Origin: Fimbriimonadaceae bacterium
Lineage (GTDB): Bacteria; Armatimonadota; Fimbriimonadia; Fimbriimonadales; Fimbriimonadaceae
Length of the DNA: 9,210 nt
Direction: 5' to 3'
Assembly: GCA_025451715.1 (NCBI GenBank)
Contig: JANWJY010000065.1
Location: 1 to 9,210 of the forward strand
Shown: positions 1 to 7,308 of the stretch, piece by piece
How positions within the stretch are numbered: the first letter of the stretch is position 1
Layout of the letters: the number at the start of each line of letters is the position of its first letter
Program-made: the position numbers and the translations under genes
The notes under the pieces: model-generated
Database searches by the model: none
What the model was told of the DNA's origin: nothing
The model's input: the letters and a program-made list of their open reading frames with translations, nothing else

Positions 1-607
1 CACGCCACAGGCGGCACAGATCGGCCTAGGTTCGCGCTTCGCCAGCAGCTCCACGAGCTTTACGATCGGCACGATGCAGCCGAGCGGCGACGCCATGCAC
101 ATGGCGATCAACGGCGATGGCTTCTTCCAGGTCACGCTACCGGACGGCTCGACCGCCTACACACGGGACGGCTCCTTTGCGACCGACTCCGAGGGCCAGG
201 TGGTCACTTCGGACGGATATCTGCTCGTGCCGAACTTGGTCATCCCGACCGGAGCGCGCGCGATCAGCATTTCGCAGACTGGCACGGTCTCCGCGGTCCT
301 TCCTGGAACGGACGAGCCGACTGACATCGGCACCATCCAGATCGTGACGTTCCCGAACCCGGCCGGACTGACGCGAATGGGGCAGAACCTCTACCGCGCC
401 GGTGGCGGCAGCGGCACGGCAACGACTGCGACCCCTGGCGACCAGGGCGCCGGCACGCTCAACCAGTTCTTCCTTGAGGGCAGCAACGTGCAGGTCGTCG
501 AGGAGATGGTGAGCATGATCGTCGCGCAGCGCGCCTACGAGATCAACTCGAAGGCGATCCAGACCGCGGACGACATGCTCGGAATCTTGAACAACCTTAA
601 GAGGTAA
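1..607 (+). CDS. flgG: Flagellar distal rod protein FlgG (5' end outside window)
   Basis: This is the distal rod subunit of the flagellar basal body, exported by the flagellar type III apparatus and assembled in the periplasm. The reading frame is open from base 2, so the N-terminal helix and about 60 residues lie upstream; roughly 201 codons are visible. The segment around LGSRFASSST, then MAINGDGFFQV, TAYTRDGSF and SDGYLLVP follow the usual FlgG order (the family's LAIEGDGFF and YTRDG elements). The C-terminal part contains LEGSNVQVVEEMVSMI and AQRAYEINSKAIQTADDML, the signature helix of rod and hook axial proteins. FlgF is a possible alternative, but the C-terminal signature and the following flgA favour FlgG. 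It ends with TAA seven bases before flgA, and its last codons contain the AAGAGG that probably serves as the flgA ribosome binding site. No cysteine is visible. Confidence 0.95.
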   Translation, partial: TPQAAQIGLGSRFASSSTSFTIGTMQPSGDAMHMAINGDGFFQVTLPDGSTAYTRDGSFATDSEGQVVTSDGYLLVPNLVIPTGARAISISQTGTVSAVLPGTDEPTDIGTIQIVTFPNPAGLTRMGQNLYRAGGGSGTATTATPGDQGAGTLNQFFLEGSNVQVVEEMVSMIVAQRAYEINSKAIQTADDMLGILNNLKR

Positions 608-613
608 CTGATA

Positions 614-1753
614 ATGCTTTCGACGATCGTCGCCCTGATTGCCCTGGCTCCTTCCGTCCACTTGCACGTGGACGGCGAAGGGTATTTGCGCTTTGTGCGC
701 GAGGGCCGCACCGTTTATGCGAAGGAGGCCGTGCTGACCGTCACCGACGGAAAGCTCGCAAGCGTTGACGGGCCGCTGCTTAATCCGCGCGTGCAGGTAC
801 CGGAGGGCATGACAGAGCTCAAGGTCGACCTCACGGGTCGCGTGTTCGGTGTCACGTCGGGCGTCGAGTCGGAGCTCGGACAGATCGTGCTCGCGCTGTT
901 CCCTGAGGACGTGCGGCTCGTCGTCGACAAAGGCTTCTTGGTTTCGTCATATCGACCGACAGTCTCCGATCCGGGTGACGGTGTTGCAGGCGTACTTCGC
1001 ACCGGCGCGGTCGGCGAGAAGAAGAAGACGACGACGACGACCGTCGTGATCGCACCGGCAACAGTCGGCGGCACTGACATTCAGCTCAAGCAGATCGTAG
1101 AAGTCGACGGAAAGGTCTTCACGCTTGGGGACATCGCCGTGGTCACGGCCGATGCGGCGACCAAAGCCCGGCTCGAGGCGCTCGAAGTCTCCACGACCCC
1201 AGCGCTCGGCGTGCCGTTCCGGATGACTCCTGAGATGGTGCGGCTGCGGCTGATGCGCTATGGCAAGGAGGCCGAAACGTACAAGTTTTCCGGCTCAAAC
1301 CAGGTTACAGTGACCCGGCGTGGACAAGAGATCACGCCAGCGATGTTTGCCGCGGCCGCCATCAGGGCCGCACAAGCCCAGCTGGGCGCGGACACGGCGC
1401 TGACTGCCGAGTCGGGCGGGATCAACGTGATCGCGCCGATCGGCAAACTGGAGCTCGTCGGCGAGAACGTGCAAGTGAGCGGAACGCGCATCAGCGTGCG
1501 GATCGCGATCATCGTGGACGGCGAGCGGGTCAACAGCAGGACGTTGACGCTCGACAAGAGCGACGCGCTCTCGAAGATGCGCGCCGGTCAGACGGTGAAG
1601 CTTTTGGTGCGCTCAGGAGCAGCGGTCGTAGAGACGACAGGCAAGGTCCGTTCAATCGATCACGCCACCGGTGTGGTCATGGTGACCTCTGCGACTGGAG
1701 CAGAGCTTTCAGGAAAGGTGGTCGGAATCGACACCGTCGAGGTGGTGCTATGA
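614..1753 (+). CDS. flgA: FlgA P-ring chaperone with an N-terminal FlgG-like domain
   Basis: FlgA is the periplasmic chaperone that helps FlgI assemble into the P ring. This protein has 379 residues, against 219 in E. coli. Residues 1-17 are hydrophobic and may be an export signal, though without the usual basic start. Residues about 18-131 align with the neighbouring FlgG: VDGEGYLRF with INGDGFFQV, TVYAKEA with TAYTRDG, and ELGQIVLALFP with DIGTIQIVTFP. They lack FlgG's C-terminal helix. Residues 132-153 are a Lys/Thr linker. Residues 154-379 are FlgA-like: VDGKVFTLGDIAVV near 164-177, then MRAGQTVKLLVRSG at 322-335, and a C-terminal repeat-like strand region ending ELSGKVVGIDTVEVV. That part alone is about 226 residues, so the FlgG-like part is additional. 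AAGAGG at 599-604 supports the ATG at 614. Its stop overlaps the flgH start. FlgA identity is strong; the domain homology is my own alignment by eye. Confidence 0.9.
   Translation: MLSTIVALIALAPSVHLHVDGEGYLRFVREGRTVYAKEAVLTVTDGKLASVDGPLLNPRVQVPEGMTELKVDLTGRVFGVTSGVESELGQIVLALFPEDVRLVVDKGFLVSSYRPTVSDPGDGVAGVLRTGAVGEKKKTTTTTVVIAPATVGGTDIQLKQIVEVDGKVFTLGDIAVVTADAATKARLEALEVSTTPALGVPFRMTPEMVRLRLMRYGKEAETYKFSGSNQVTVTRRGQEITPAMFAAAAIRAAQAQLGADTALTAESGGINVIAPIGKLELVGENVQVSGTRISVRIAIIVDGERVNSRTLTLDKSDALSKMRAGQTVKLLVRSGAAVVETTGKVRSIDHATGVVMVTSATGAELSGKVVGIDTVEVVL
1019..1042 (+). repeat. In-frame trinucleotide run (AAG)3(ACG)4ACC in flgA
   Basis: Three AAG codons are followed by four ACG codons and one ACC. 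They encode Lys136-138 and Thr139-143 at the junction between the FlgG-like domain and the FlgA body. Any slippage by whole units would change only linker length and keep the frame. The run is short, so this is a compositional feature and not a proven variable tract. Confidence 0.75.
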
Positions 1754-2343
1754 GAGTCACATTCGCAATCTTTATCGCAGTTCTTTCTGTTGCGGCGTTC
1801 GCACAGTCGAGCAAGGGCAACCCCGGCTCGCTGTTCGATGCGACCGCCCGCAACCCACTCACCGACAACGTCGCGCGTGGCGTCGGAGACGTTTTGACGG
1901 TGATCGTCGACGAGAAGACCCTTGCAGACTTCACCGCCTCTACGCAGGCGACGAAGAACGACAAGAACTCGATCAACGCACAGTTCTTCATCGGCCTGCT
2001 CGACAGTCTGTTCAAGCCGATCTCGACCGGATCGAACAGTTCCGTTAGCGGCGACGGGCAGACATCGCAGTCGAGCCGGATGAGCGCGACGATGAGCACG
2101 ATCGTGAAACAGGTGATGCCGAACGGCAATCTCATCATCGAGGGCAGGCGCAGCCTGATCACGAACAAGCAGACCCAGACGATCGTGTTCAGCGGGATCG
2201 TCCGCCCGAGCGACATCAAGCCGAACAACACCGTGCGGAGCGTGAACGTGGCAGAGGCCGAGATCAAGATGGACGGCTCCGGGCTGATCACGGACCGACA
2301 GCGCAAAGGGATCTTGACGAAGATCATCGACTGGCTTTTCTAA
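1750..2343 (+). CDS. flgH: Flagellar L-ring protein FlgH, lacking a lipobox cysteine
   Basis: FlgH forms the L ring, the bushing around the rod in the outer membrane. The protein is 197 residues, somewhat shorter than the 232 of Salmonella. Family motifs are in order: GSLF at 26-29, GDVLTVIVDE at 46-55, NLIIEGRR at 127-134, and SGIVRPSDIKPNNTV at 148-162, followed by the typical C-terminal RKGILTKIIDWLF. The N terminus (MRVTFAIFIAVLSVAAFAQ) looks like an ordinary signal peptide with an AFA-Q cleavage site. Characterised FlgH proteins are lipoproteins with a conserved Cys after the signal; this one contains no cysteine anywhere. Residues about 59-110 are Ser/Asn/Thr-rich and less conserved. 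The ATG overlaps the flgA stop (ATGA), indicating coupling, and the gene sits 10 bases before flgI. Identity is secure; the missing lipid anchor is directly visible, its consequence is inference. Confidence 0.94.
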   Translation: MRVTFAIFIAVLSVAAFAQSSKGNPGSLFDATARNPLTDNVARGVGDVLTVIVDEKTLADFTASTQATKNDKNSINAQFFIGLLDSLFKPISTGSNSSVSGDGQTSQSSRMSATMSTIVKQVMPNGNLIIEGRRSLITNKQTQTIVFSGIVRPSDIKPNNTVRSVNVAEAEIKMDGSGLITDRQRKGILTKIIDWLF

Positions 2344-2353
2344 AGGGAACAAG

Positions 2354-3583
2354 ATGAAACGACTCCTAACAATCGTAGCGGCGCTCGCAATGACAGGCTC
2401 CGTGTTCGCCCAAGCCGGCAACGGCAGCTCGGGCAACACCGGGACGGTCAAGACGCAAGAGCAACTGGACCAAGAGGCTCAAGCGAAGGCGCAGTCGATC
2501 GCGCAACAGAAGGCGATCGTCGACGCAGAGCGCGAAGGCGTCAGCGTGCGAATGAAGGACATCGGCCGGTTCCGCGGCGTGCGTCCCAACATGCTGCAGG
2601 GCTACGGACTGGTTGTCGGGCTCAACGGCACCGGCGACTCGCAGCAGACCCCCTTTACGGCGACCCTGATCGAGAACGCCCTGCGGCGCTGGGGCACGAG
2701 CGTGGACGCGTCGAAGTTCAAACCGAAGAACATCGCAGTGGTGTTGATCACCGCCGAGCTGCCGCCGTTCGCCGCGCCCGGCAACACGATCGATGTGAAC
2801 GTCAGTTCGTTCGGCGACGCGAAGAGCCTCGAAGGAGGCACTTTGATGCTCTCTCCCCTGTACGGCCCTTCGGACTTTGTGACCGTCATGGCGGTCACAC
2901 AGGGATCAGTCAGCATTGGCGGATTCAACGCGGCAGCCGGCGGCACCAGTGCGCGCAAGAACCACACGAACGTCGGAAGGATCCCGAACGGCGCGCTCGT
3001 CGAGCGAAGCGTGGACACCCAAGTGCTGTTCGCAGGGAACAAGCTCTTCTTTGAGCTCTACGTCCCTGACCTCACGACCTCGCAACGCGTCGCGACGGCG
3101 TTGAAGGATGACCTCCCAGGATACATCGTGAAGCCCGTCGACGGCGGAACGATCGAGATCACGATTCCGAACGCGGAAGAGTCGATGCTCTCGATGATGA
3201 AGATTGAGCAGACGTTCGTGAAGGCGGACGTCCCCGCGGTCGTCGTCGTCAATGAGCGCACCGGCACTGTTGTGATCGGCGGCAACGTGCGGCTTGGCCC
3301 GGCGGTGATCGCTCACGGCTCGCTGCAAGTGAGGGTCGAGGCGTACCCGTTCGTCAGCCAGCCCAACTCGTTCAACAACAGTGGGCAGACTGTCACCGGA
3401 GAACAGACCAACGTAACAGCGCAGGAAGACCCCGTGCAGATCGGGATCCTCGCGCCGAACACGACGATCAACGACCTTGCGAAGATCCTGCAGACGCTGC
3501 AGGTCTCTGCGCGCGACATCATCGCGATCCTGCAGGCTTTGGCCGAGCAAGGGGCGCTGAAGGCGAAGATCAAGATCCAATGA
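2354..3583 (+). CDS. flgI: Flagellar P-ring protein FlgI
   Basis: FlgI polymerises into the P ring in the peptidoglycan layer around the distal rod, with FlgA as its chaperone. The protein is 409 residues against 365 in Salmonella. Residues 1-20 form a clear signal peptide ending SVFAQ. The conserved domain begins at about 64 with VRMKDIGRFRGVRPN and LQGYGLVVGLNGTGDS to residue 96. It includes NERTGTVVIGGNVRLGP and ends with SARDIIAILQALAEQGALKA, all characteristic. The extra length is a low-complexity Gln/Ala/Gly-rich stretch at about 21-62, between the signal peptide and the conserved start. No cysteine is present, so the intramolecular disulfide described for the enterobacterial protein cannot form. 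AAAGGGAAC just ahead of the ATG is a plausible ribosome binding site. The TGA overlaps the ATG of the following flgJ-type gene. Confidence 0.96.
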   Translation: MKRLLTIVAALAMTGSVFAQAGNGSSGNTGTVKTQEQLDQEAQAKAQSIAQQKAIVDAEREGVSVRMKDIGRFRGVRPNMLQGYGLVVGLNGTGDSQQTPFTATLIENALRRWGTSVDASKFKPKNIAVVLITAELPPFAAPGNTIDVNVSSFGDAKSLEGGTLMLSPLYGPSDFVTVMAVTQGSVSIGGFNAAAGGTSARKNHTNVGRIPNGALVERSVDTQVLFAGNKLFFELYVPDLTTSQRVATALKDDLPGYIVKPVDGGTIEITIPNAEESMLSMMKIEQTFVKADVPAVVVVNERTGTVVIGGNVRLGPAVIAHGSLQVRVEAYPFVSQPNSFNNSGQTVTGEQTNVTAQEDPVQIGILAPNTTINDLAKILQTLQVSARDIIAILQALAEQGALKAKIKIQ

Positions 3584-4113
3584 CCACGACTAGGCTTTCG
3601 ACCGATATGGCATCAAGCGCGGGGGCGCAGACGGCATCGGCGCCGCGCCCTGAGCTCCGCGAGGATTTCCAAGTGGAGCTCGAGCGGAAGCTCGAGGGAT
3701 GGCTGGGCCTCCCCGACACGCCCCAGCGCGCCAAGGTCGAGGGCCTCGTCGCGGGGATGCTCGGCAAGCCCGACGAAAGGGGCCTGCGGCACTTTGATCT
3801 GAGCAAGTTAGACGATGAAAAGCTGCACGAACTGAAGAAGCTGCAGAAGGCGAGCGAAGACTTCGAGGCCGTGTTCGTGAAGGGCATGCTTTCGAAGATG
3901 CGGCAGACGAGCTTTTCTGAGGAGTCCGGGCCGATGGGAGACATGGCACGCGACTTCATGGACCAGGCGGTCGCAGAGAGTGTGGCGAAGTCGCACAGCT
4001 CTCTCGGGATCGCCAAGACAGTTTTTGTAGAGATGGCCCAGCGGGTGGTCAATGCGGCCGACCTGACGAAGGGCACGACACCGACCGGAGAAACCAATGG
4101 CAAAAAAGACTAA
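3580..4113 (+). CDS. flgJ: Single-domain FlgJ-type rod-binding protein
   Basis: FlgJ acts as a cap or scaffold for rod assembly; in enterics it also carries a C-terminal muramidase domain that opens the peptidoglycan. Here the protein has only 177 residues and just the rod-binding part, at about 88-152: ASEDFEAVFVKGMLSKMRQT, then MGDMARDFMDQAVAESVAKS and SSLGIAKTVFVEMAQ. This matches the family pattern of a DFE-A-F-KxML-MR helix followed by a Gly-Ile-Ala helix. The first 80 residues are polar, charged and not recognisable. No signal peptide is seen, as expected for a protein exported by the flagellar apparatus. The start overlaps the flgI stop (ATGA), and the 3' end overlaps flgN by 17 bases. 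The peptidoglycan hydrolase must be encoded elsewhere. Single-domain FlgJ proteins are known in many non-enteric bacteria. Confidence 0.85.
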   Translation: MTTTRLSTDMASSAGAQTASAPRPELREDFQVELERKLEGWLGLPDTPQRAKVEGLVAGMLGKPDERGLRHFDLSKLDDEKLHELKKLQKASEDFEAVFVKGMLSKMRQTSFSEESGPMGDMARDFMDQAVAESVAKSHSSLGIAKTVFVEMAQRVVNAADLTKGTTPTGETNGKKD

Positions 4114-4576
4114 GCAACTACAGACACTGTGGTGGGACTGGCTGAGCACGGCAGAGAGGCTCTTGCTCTCGCTGCACGAGCAGACGGCCGCTCTCACGCT
4201 ACGCCGGGTCGAGCGGCTGGAGGAGATCCAGCCTGAGATCGACGGACTCTTGGTCCGCATGAAGAACATCGACGACCAAGCTGTGACATCGGCGAAAGGG
4301 CTGGCCGAGGAGTTCGGCTGCGAGCCGGACCTTCGAAGCCTCGTCGATATGCTCGAAAAAGCCGAAGCACAGGAGGTTCAGTCGATTGCGAACCGAGTGA
4401 TCGTTGTGGGACGAAACGTTCAAGAAGTCATCGACCGCAACAAGGCGCTCATCGAGAACGAGCTGGAGTACGTGAACGGCACGCTGGCACTCGTCAGCAA
4501 GGTCGCGAACGAACAGCAGGGTCCCTACACGGGCAAGGCGAAAGCCGGAAACCTCGTGCTGGACAACGTGGCTTAG
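4097..4576 (+). CDS. flgN: FlgN-type export chaperone for FlgK and FlgL
   Basis: FlgN is a small cytoplasmic helical chaperone that binds the hook-filament junction proteins and delivers them to the flagellar export gate. This 159-residue protein is predicted to be almost entirely helical. It has a Trp-rich N-terminal helix (LWWDWLSTAERLLLSLHEQ) and a C-terminal segment NKALIENELEYVNGTLALV at about 115-133. That resembles the conserved asparagine-led helix of FlgN, which in the family carries the client-binding region. Sequence conservation in FlgN is low, so position directly before flgK and flgL is much of the evidence. GGAG at 4087-4090, seven bases ahead of the ATG, supports this start even though it overlaps the end of the flgJ-type gene by 17 bases in another frame. 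Confidence 0.82.
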   Translation: MAKKTKQLQTLWWDWLSTAERLLLSLHEQTAALTLRRVERLEEIQPEIDGLLVRMKNIDDQAVTSAKGLAEEFGCEPDLRSLVDMLEKAEAQEVQSIANRVIVVGRNVQEVIDRNKALIENELEYVNGTLALVSKVANEQQGPYTGKAKAGNLVLDNVA

Positions 4577-4585
4577 GAGCTCGAC

Positions 4586-5965
4586 ATGCCAGGAACTTTC
4601 TCTGGGATCGGGATGACGGGGCATGCGCTGCGCATGTTCCAGCGCGCGCTCGAGACGACGGGGCACAACATTGCCAACGTCAACACTCCGGGCTACTCGC
4701 GACAGACCGTAGAGTTCAAGACACAAGTCCCGTTGAAGTACTACAGCGACGGCTGGAAGGCGCTCGGGCAAGGCGTGAGCCTCTCTGCGATCGCACGCGT
4801 GCGGGATGGATATCTCGAAGCGAGCGCGCGCGGCAACGCGTCGACACTCGGCAAGTACCAGACCCTCGCGTCCTCGCTCAAGCAGATCGAGGGCGTCTAC
4901 GGCGAGCCTGGCGACTATGGCATCGCGGCGGCGATGGACAAGTTCTTCGACTCGTGGTCTGCGCTGGGGTCGAACCCCAACGATGCGGCGACACGCATCC
5001 AGGTGCAGAACTCGGGCTCGCTGCTGACCTCTCGCGTCCGGAGCGCCTATTCACAGCTTCTCAGTTACGAGGGGCAGTTGCAGACTCAGGCGGACGCAAC
5101 GGTCTCGCGGATCAACCAGCTCGGCGCAGGGATCGCCGACCTCAATGGCCAGATCCGCGGCTTCTCAAGCTCTGGCGGCCAGGCGAACGACCTGATGGAC
5201 CAGCGCGACGCTGCGGTCCGCGAACTGAGCTCGCTCATCGACACCCAAGTCGAGCGGTTCGAAGACGGCTCGTACTCTGTCTATGTTGCCGGGCACACTC
5301 TCGTCGACATGGCCGGCGATCGCCCAATGCCGACGACGTACGACGCCGCGGCTTCCACGTTCGTCGCGAGCGGCGTGACCTACAACGTCAAGAACGGCCA
5401 GCTCGCGGGTCTGTTCCAATCGATGTCGTCGGTGACTGCTCAAAAGTCGCAGTTGGACGCGCTCGCGAACGAGATGCGGACCCAATTCAACTCCGTGCAC
5501 CAGACGGGCATCGACCAGGACGGCAACACCGGCATCGACTTCTTCAATACGTCGACGATCCTGACCGGAGCGATCGACTTCAACCTGAGTGCGGAGGTCG
5601 CGGGCTCTCCCAGGGCAATCGCAGCCGGGCTGACCGGAGAACCGGGAGACGGTGGTCTAGCGCTAAACCTCTCTCAGCTCCGAGACACGAGCCTGGCCGC
5701 CTTAGGCAACCAGACGTTCCAAGGGTTCTATCTCGCGAACGTCGGGCAGGTCGGTTCGCAGGCGGCGTACTACGAGTCGGCTGCAAAGACCGAGGAGGCT
5801 GTCGCGAGCCAGATCGAGAGCCAGGTGCAGGCCGTGAGCGGCGTGTCGCTGGACGACGAGATGGCCGAGATGATGCGGTACCAGCGTTCTTACCAAGCCG
5901 CTGCCCGTGCACTGACGGTGTTCGACCAAGTGACCGAAGATTTAATTGCGATGCTGAGGAGGTAG
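4586..5965 (+). CDS. flgK: Flagellar hook-associated protein 1 FlgK
   Basis: FlgK is the first hook-filament junction protein, exported and placed at the hook tip before FlgL. The 459-residue protein starts with the axial-protein helix, including TGHNIANVNTPGYSRQ at 25-40, the classic FlgK N-terminal signature. The DLMDQRDAAVRELSSLIDTQ segment and the VYVAGHTLVD region that follows are also typical. The C-terminal axial helix at about 417-459 (VSLDDEMAEMMRYQRSYQAA) completes the D0/D1 pair. At 459 residues it is shorter than the 547 of E. coli; the difference presumably lies in the variable outer domain. There is no cysteine and no signal peptide. AGGAG at 4575-4579, overlapping the flgN stop, sits just ahead of the ATG. 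The stop is three bases before flgL. Confidence 0.96.
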   Translation: MPGTFSGIGMTGHALRMFQRALETTGHNIANVNTPGYSRQTVEFKTQVPLKYYSDGWKALGQGVSLSAIARVRDGYLEASARGNASTLGKYQTLASSLKQIEGVYGEPGDYGIAAAMDKFFDSWSALGSNPNDAATRIQVQNSGSLLTSRVRSAYSQLLSYEGQLQTQADATVSRINQLGAGIADLNGQIRGFSSSGGQANDLMDQRDAAVRELSSLIDTQVERFEDGSYSVYVAGHTLVDMAGDRPMPTTYDAAASTFVASGVTYNVKNGQLAGLFQSMSSVTAQKSQLDALANEMRTQFNSVHQTGIDQDGNTGIDFFNTSTILTGAIDFNLSAEVAGSPRAIAAGLTGEPGDGGLALNLSQLRDTSLAALGNQTFQGFYLANVGQVGSQAAYYESAAKTEEAVASQIESQVQAVSGVSLDDEMAEMMRYQRSYQAAARALTVFDQVTEDLIAMLRR

Positions 5966-5968
5966 TAA

Positions 5969-6853
5969 ATGAGAGTTACGAGCAACTACCAGTACGACGT
6001 CTATCGGAACAACATCCGCAACGCGCAGGAGAACTACTTCCTTGCGCAGCAGCGGGTGATGACCGGTAAGAAGTTCACGCGCGTGAGCGAAGACCCCGTG
6101 TCGGCGCTCACGTCGCTCAACGTTCGTAGTCTGCGCTCGCGCCTGGAGCAGCTCGACAAGAACCTCATGGTCGCCCAGGAGTACACGGGCACGACCGAGA
6201 ACTCACTGGACGAGCTGAACAGCGTCCTCAAGCGCGCGTACACCCTGACGATCCAGGGCGCATCCGACGCGACGACGCAAGAGTCCCGCAACGCGATGGC
6301 GAACGAGATCGCGTCGCTGCAGCAGCGGCTCGTCGACCTGTCGAACACCCAGGGCGTCGGCGGCAAGTTCATCTTCGCAGGACAGAGCTCCGACACCAAG
6401 CCGTTCTCTGCAACAGGCGGAGCACTGACTTTTGCAGGCGACACGCTCCCGATCAACGTCGAGGTGAGGCCGAACGAAGTGATGCGCGCCAACCTCGAGA
6501 ACGCGGACACTTTCTTCACCGGCATCTACGCGACGCTCGAAACACTACGCACCGACCTCTTGGGCGGCGACGTGGGACTGCTCTCCGACCAAGACGTCGC
6601 TGCGGTCTTGGGGGCGATGGACCAACTCAGCGACGCCCGCGGGCTGAACGCGACGAAGCTCCAGGAAATCGACCGACTCCGGACTGAAGGCGCGCGCCGC
6701 ATGGACGACTTGACGAAGACGATCTCTGACAACGAGGACATCGACCTCGCTGAAGCGATCACAAAGATGCAGATGGCCGAAACCGCTTACACCGCATCAC
6801 TGCAGGTGGCGAGCCAAGGCTTCCGACTTAGCCTCATGGACTTTCTACGATGA
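5969..6853 (+). CDS. flgL: Flagellar hook-associated protein 3 FlgL
   Basis: FlgL is the second junction protein, lying between FlgK and the flagellin filament, and is related to flagellin at both ends. The 294-residue protein has the N-terminal helix followed by VMTGKKFTRVSEDPVSA at 30-46, the family hallmark. A helical stretch at about 52-110 follows, then GGKFIFAGQSSDTKPF, a typical FlgL element. The C-terminal helix DIDLAEAITKMQMAETAYTA is followed by LQVASQGFRLSLMDFLR, which matches the FlgL ending. A strong GAGGAGG at 5956-5962 lies within the last codons of flgK, seven bases before the ATG. This is the best ribosome binding site in the window and fixes the start. The stop overlaps fliW (ATGA). 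FlgN is the expected export chaperone. Confidence 0.95.
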   Translation: MRVTSNYQYDVYRNNIRNAQENYFLAQQRVMTGKKFTRVSEDPVSALTSLNVRSLRSRLEQLDKNLMVAQEYTGTTENSLDELNSVLKRAYTLTIQGASDATTQESRNAMANEIASLQQRLVDLSNTQGVGGKFIFAGQSSDTKPFSATGGALTFAGDTLPINVEVRPNEVMRANLENADTFFTGIYATLETLRTDLLGGDVGLLSDQDVAAVLGAMDQLSDARGLNATKLQEIDRLRTEGARRMDDLTKTISDNEDIDLAEAITKMQMAETAYTASLQVASQGFRLSLMDFLR

Positions 6854-7308
6854 CGACGCTAACGACTGAGACCGCCCGCTTCGGCGTGGTCAGCTACACG
6901 AACCAGGACGTGGTCACTTTCGACGACGGACTCGTGGGCTTTCCCGACCTCGCCTCGTTCGTGCTGATCGCCCACAAGGACGACAGCCCGTTCCGGTGGA
7001 TGCAGAGCATCGACCAGGGGGACGTGGCGTTCCTTGTGGTCGACCCAGCCCACTATGTCGAGGGCTATGCGCCCGAAATCGGGGAAACCGAGGTCGAGTC
7101 GGTCGGAATCATGGAGGAGACCCCGCGTCTCGTCTATACTATCGTATCCATCCCGCCCGGGAAGCCCGAGGAGATGACGATCAACCTTGCAGGTCCAATC
7201 GTCGTCAATTTGGAGAACGGTCGTGCGAAGCAGATCGTGATCGAGGACGAGTGCTATCCAATCAAGCACCGCGTGTTCGCGAAGAAGCAGAAAGACGAAG
7301 CCGCATAA
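6850..7308 (+). CDS. fliW: Flagellar assembly factor FliW, CsrA antagonist
   Basis: In Bacillus and other bacteria FliW binds either flagellin or CsrA. When flagellin is exported, freed FliW sequesters CsrA and lifts its repression of flagellin translation. The 152-residue length is normal. Recognisable elements are GLVGFPDLASFVLI at 27-40, PFRWMQSIDQGDVAFLVVDP at 47-66, and INLAGPIVVNLENGRAKQIV at 111-130; the family usually has NLLAPIVIN there. The start overlaps the flgL stop (ATGA), and I see no good Shine-Dalgarno sequence ahead of it, so its translation probably depends on ribosomes finishing flgL. That would tie FliW output to FlgL synthesis, an inference from the layout. csrA begins 30 bases after the stop, the usual pairing. 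Confidence 0.95.
   Translation: MTTLTTETARFGVVSYTNQDVVTFDDGLVGFPDLASFVLIAHKDDSPFRWMQSIDQGDVAFLVVDPAHYVEGYAPEIGETEVESVGIMEETPRLVYTIVSIPPGKPEEMTINLAGPIVVNLENGRAKQIVIEDECYPIKHRVFAKKQKDEAA

Noticed and set aside
1660..2451. Long minus-strand open frame (263 codons) opposite flgH
   Set aside because: It lies wholly opposite the end of flgA, flgH and the start of flgI, which are clear family members. Its translation is Arg/Asp/Leu-rich with no recognisable domain, as expected for the antisense of GC-rich coding DNA.
2906..3580. Minus-strand open frame (224 codons) opposite flgI
   Set aside because: It is fully antisense to conserved FlgI, with an Arg/Asp/Val-rich composition and no motif.
4954..6069. 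Long plus-strand open frame (371 codons) overlapping flgK in another frame
   Set aside because: Its translation is dominated by Arg, Gly and Asp, starts from a GTG within flgK, and overlaps an unmistakable FlgK. It is a frame shadow of GC-rich sequence.
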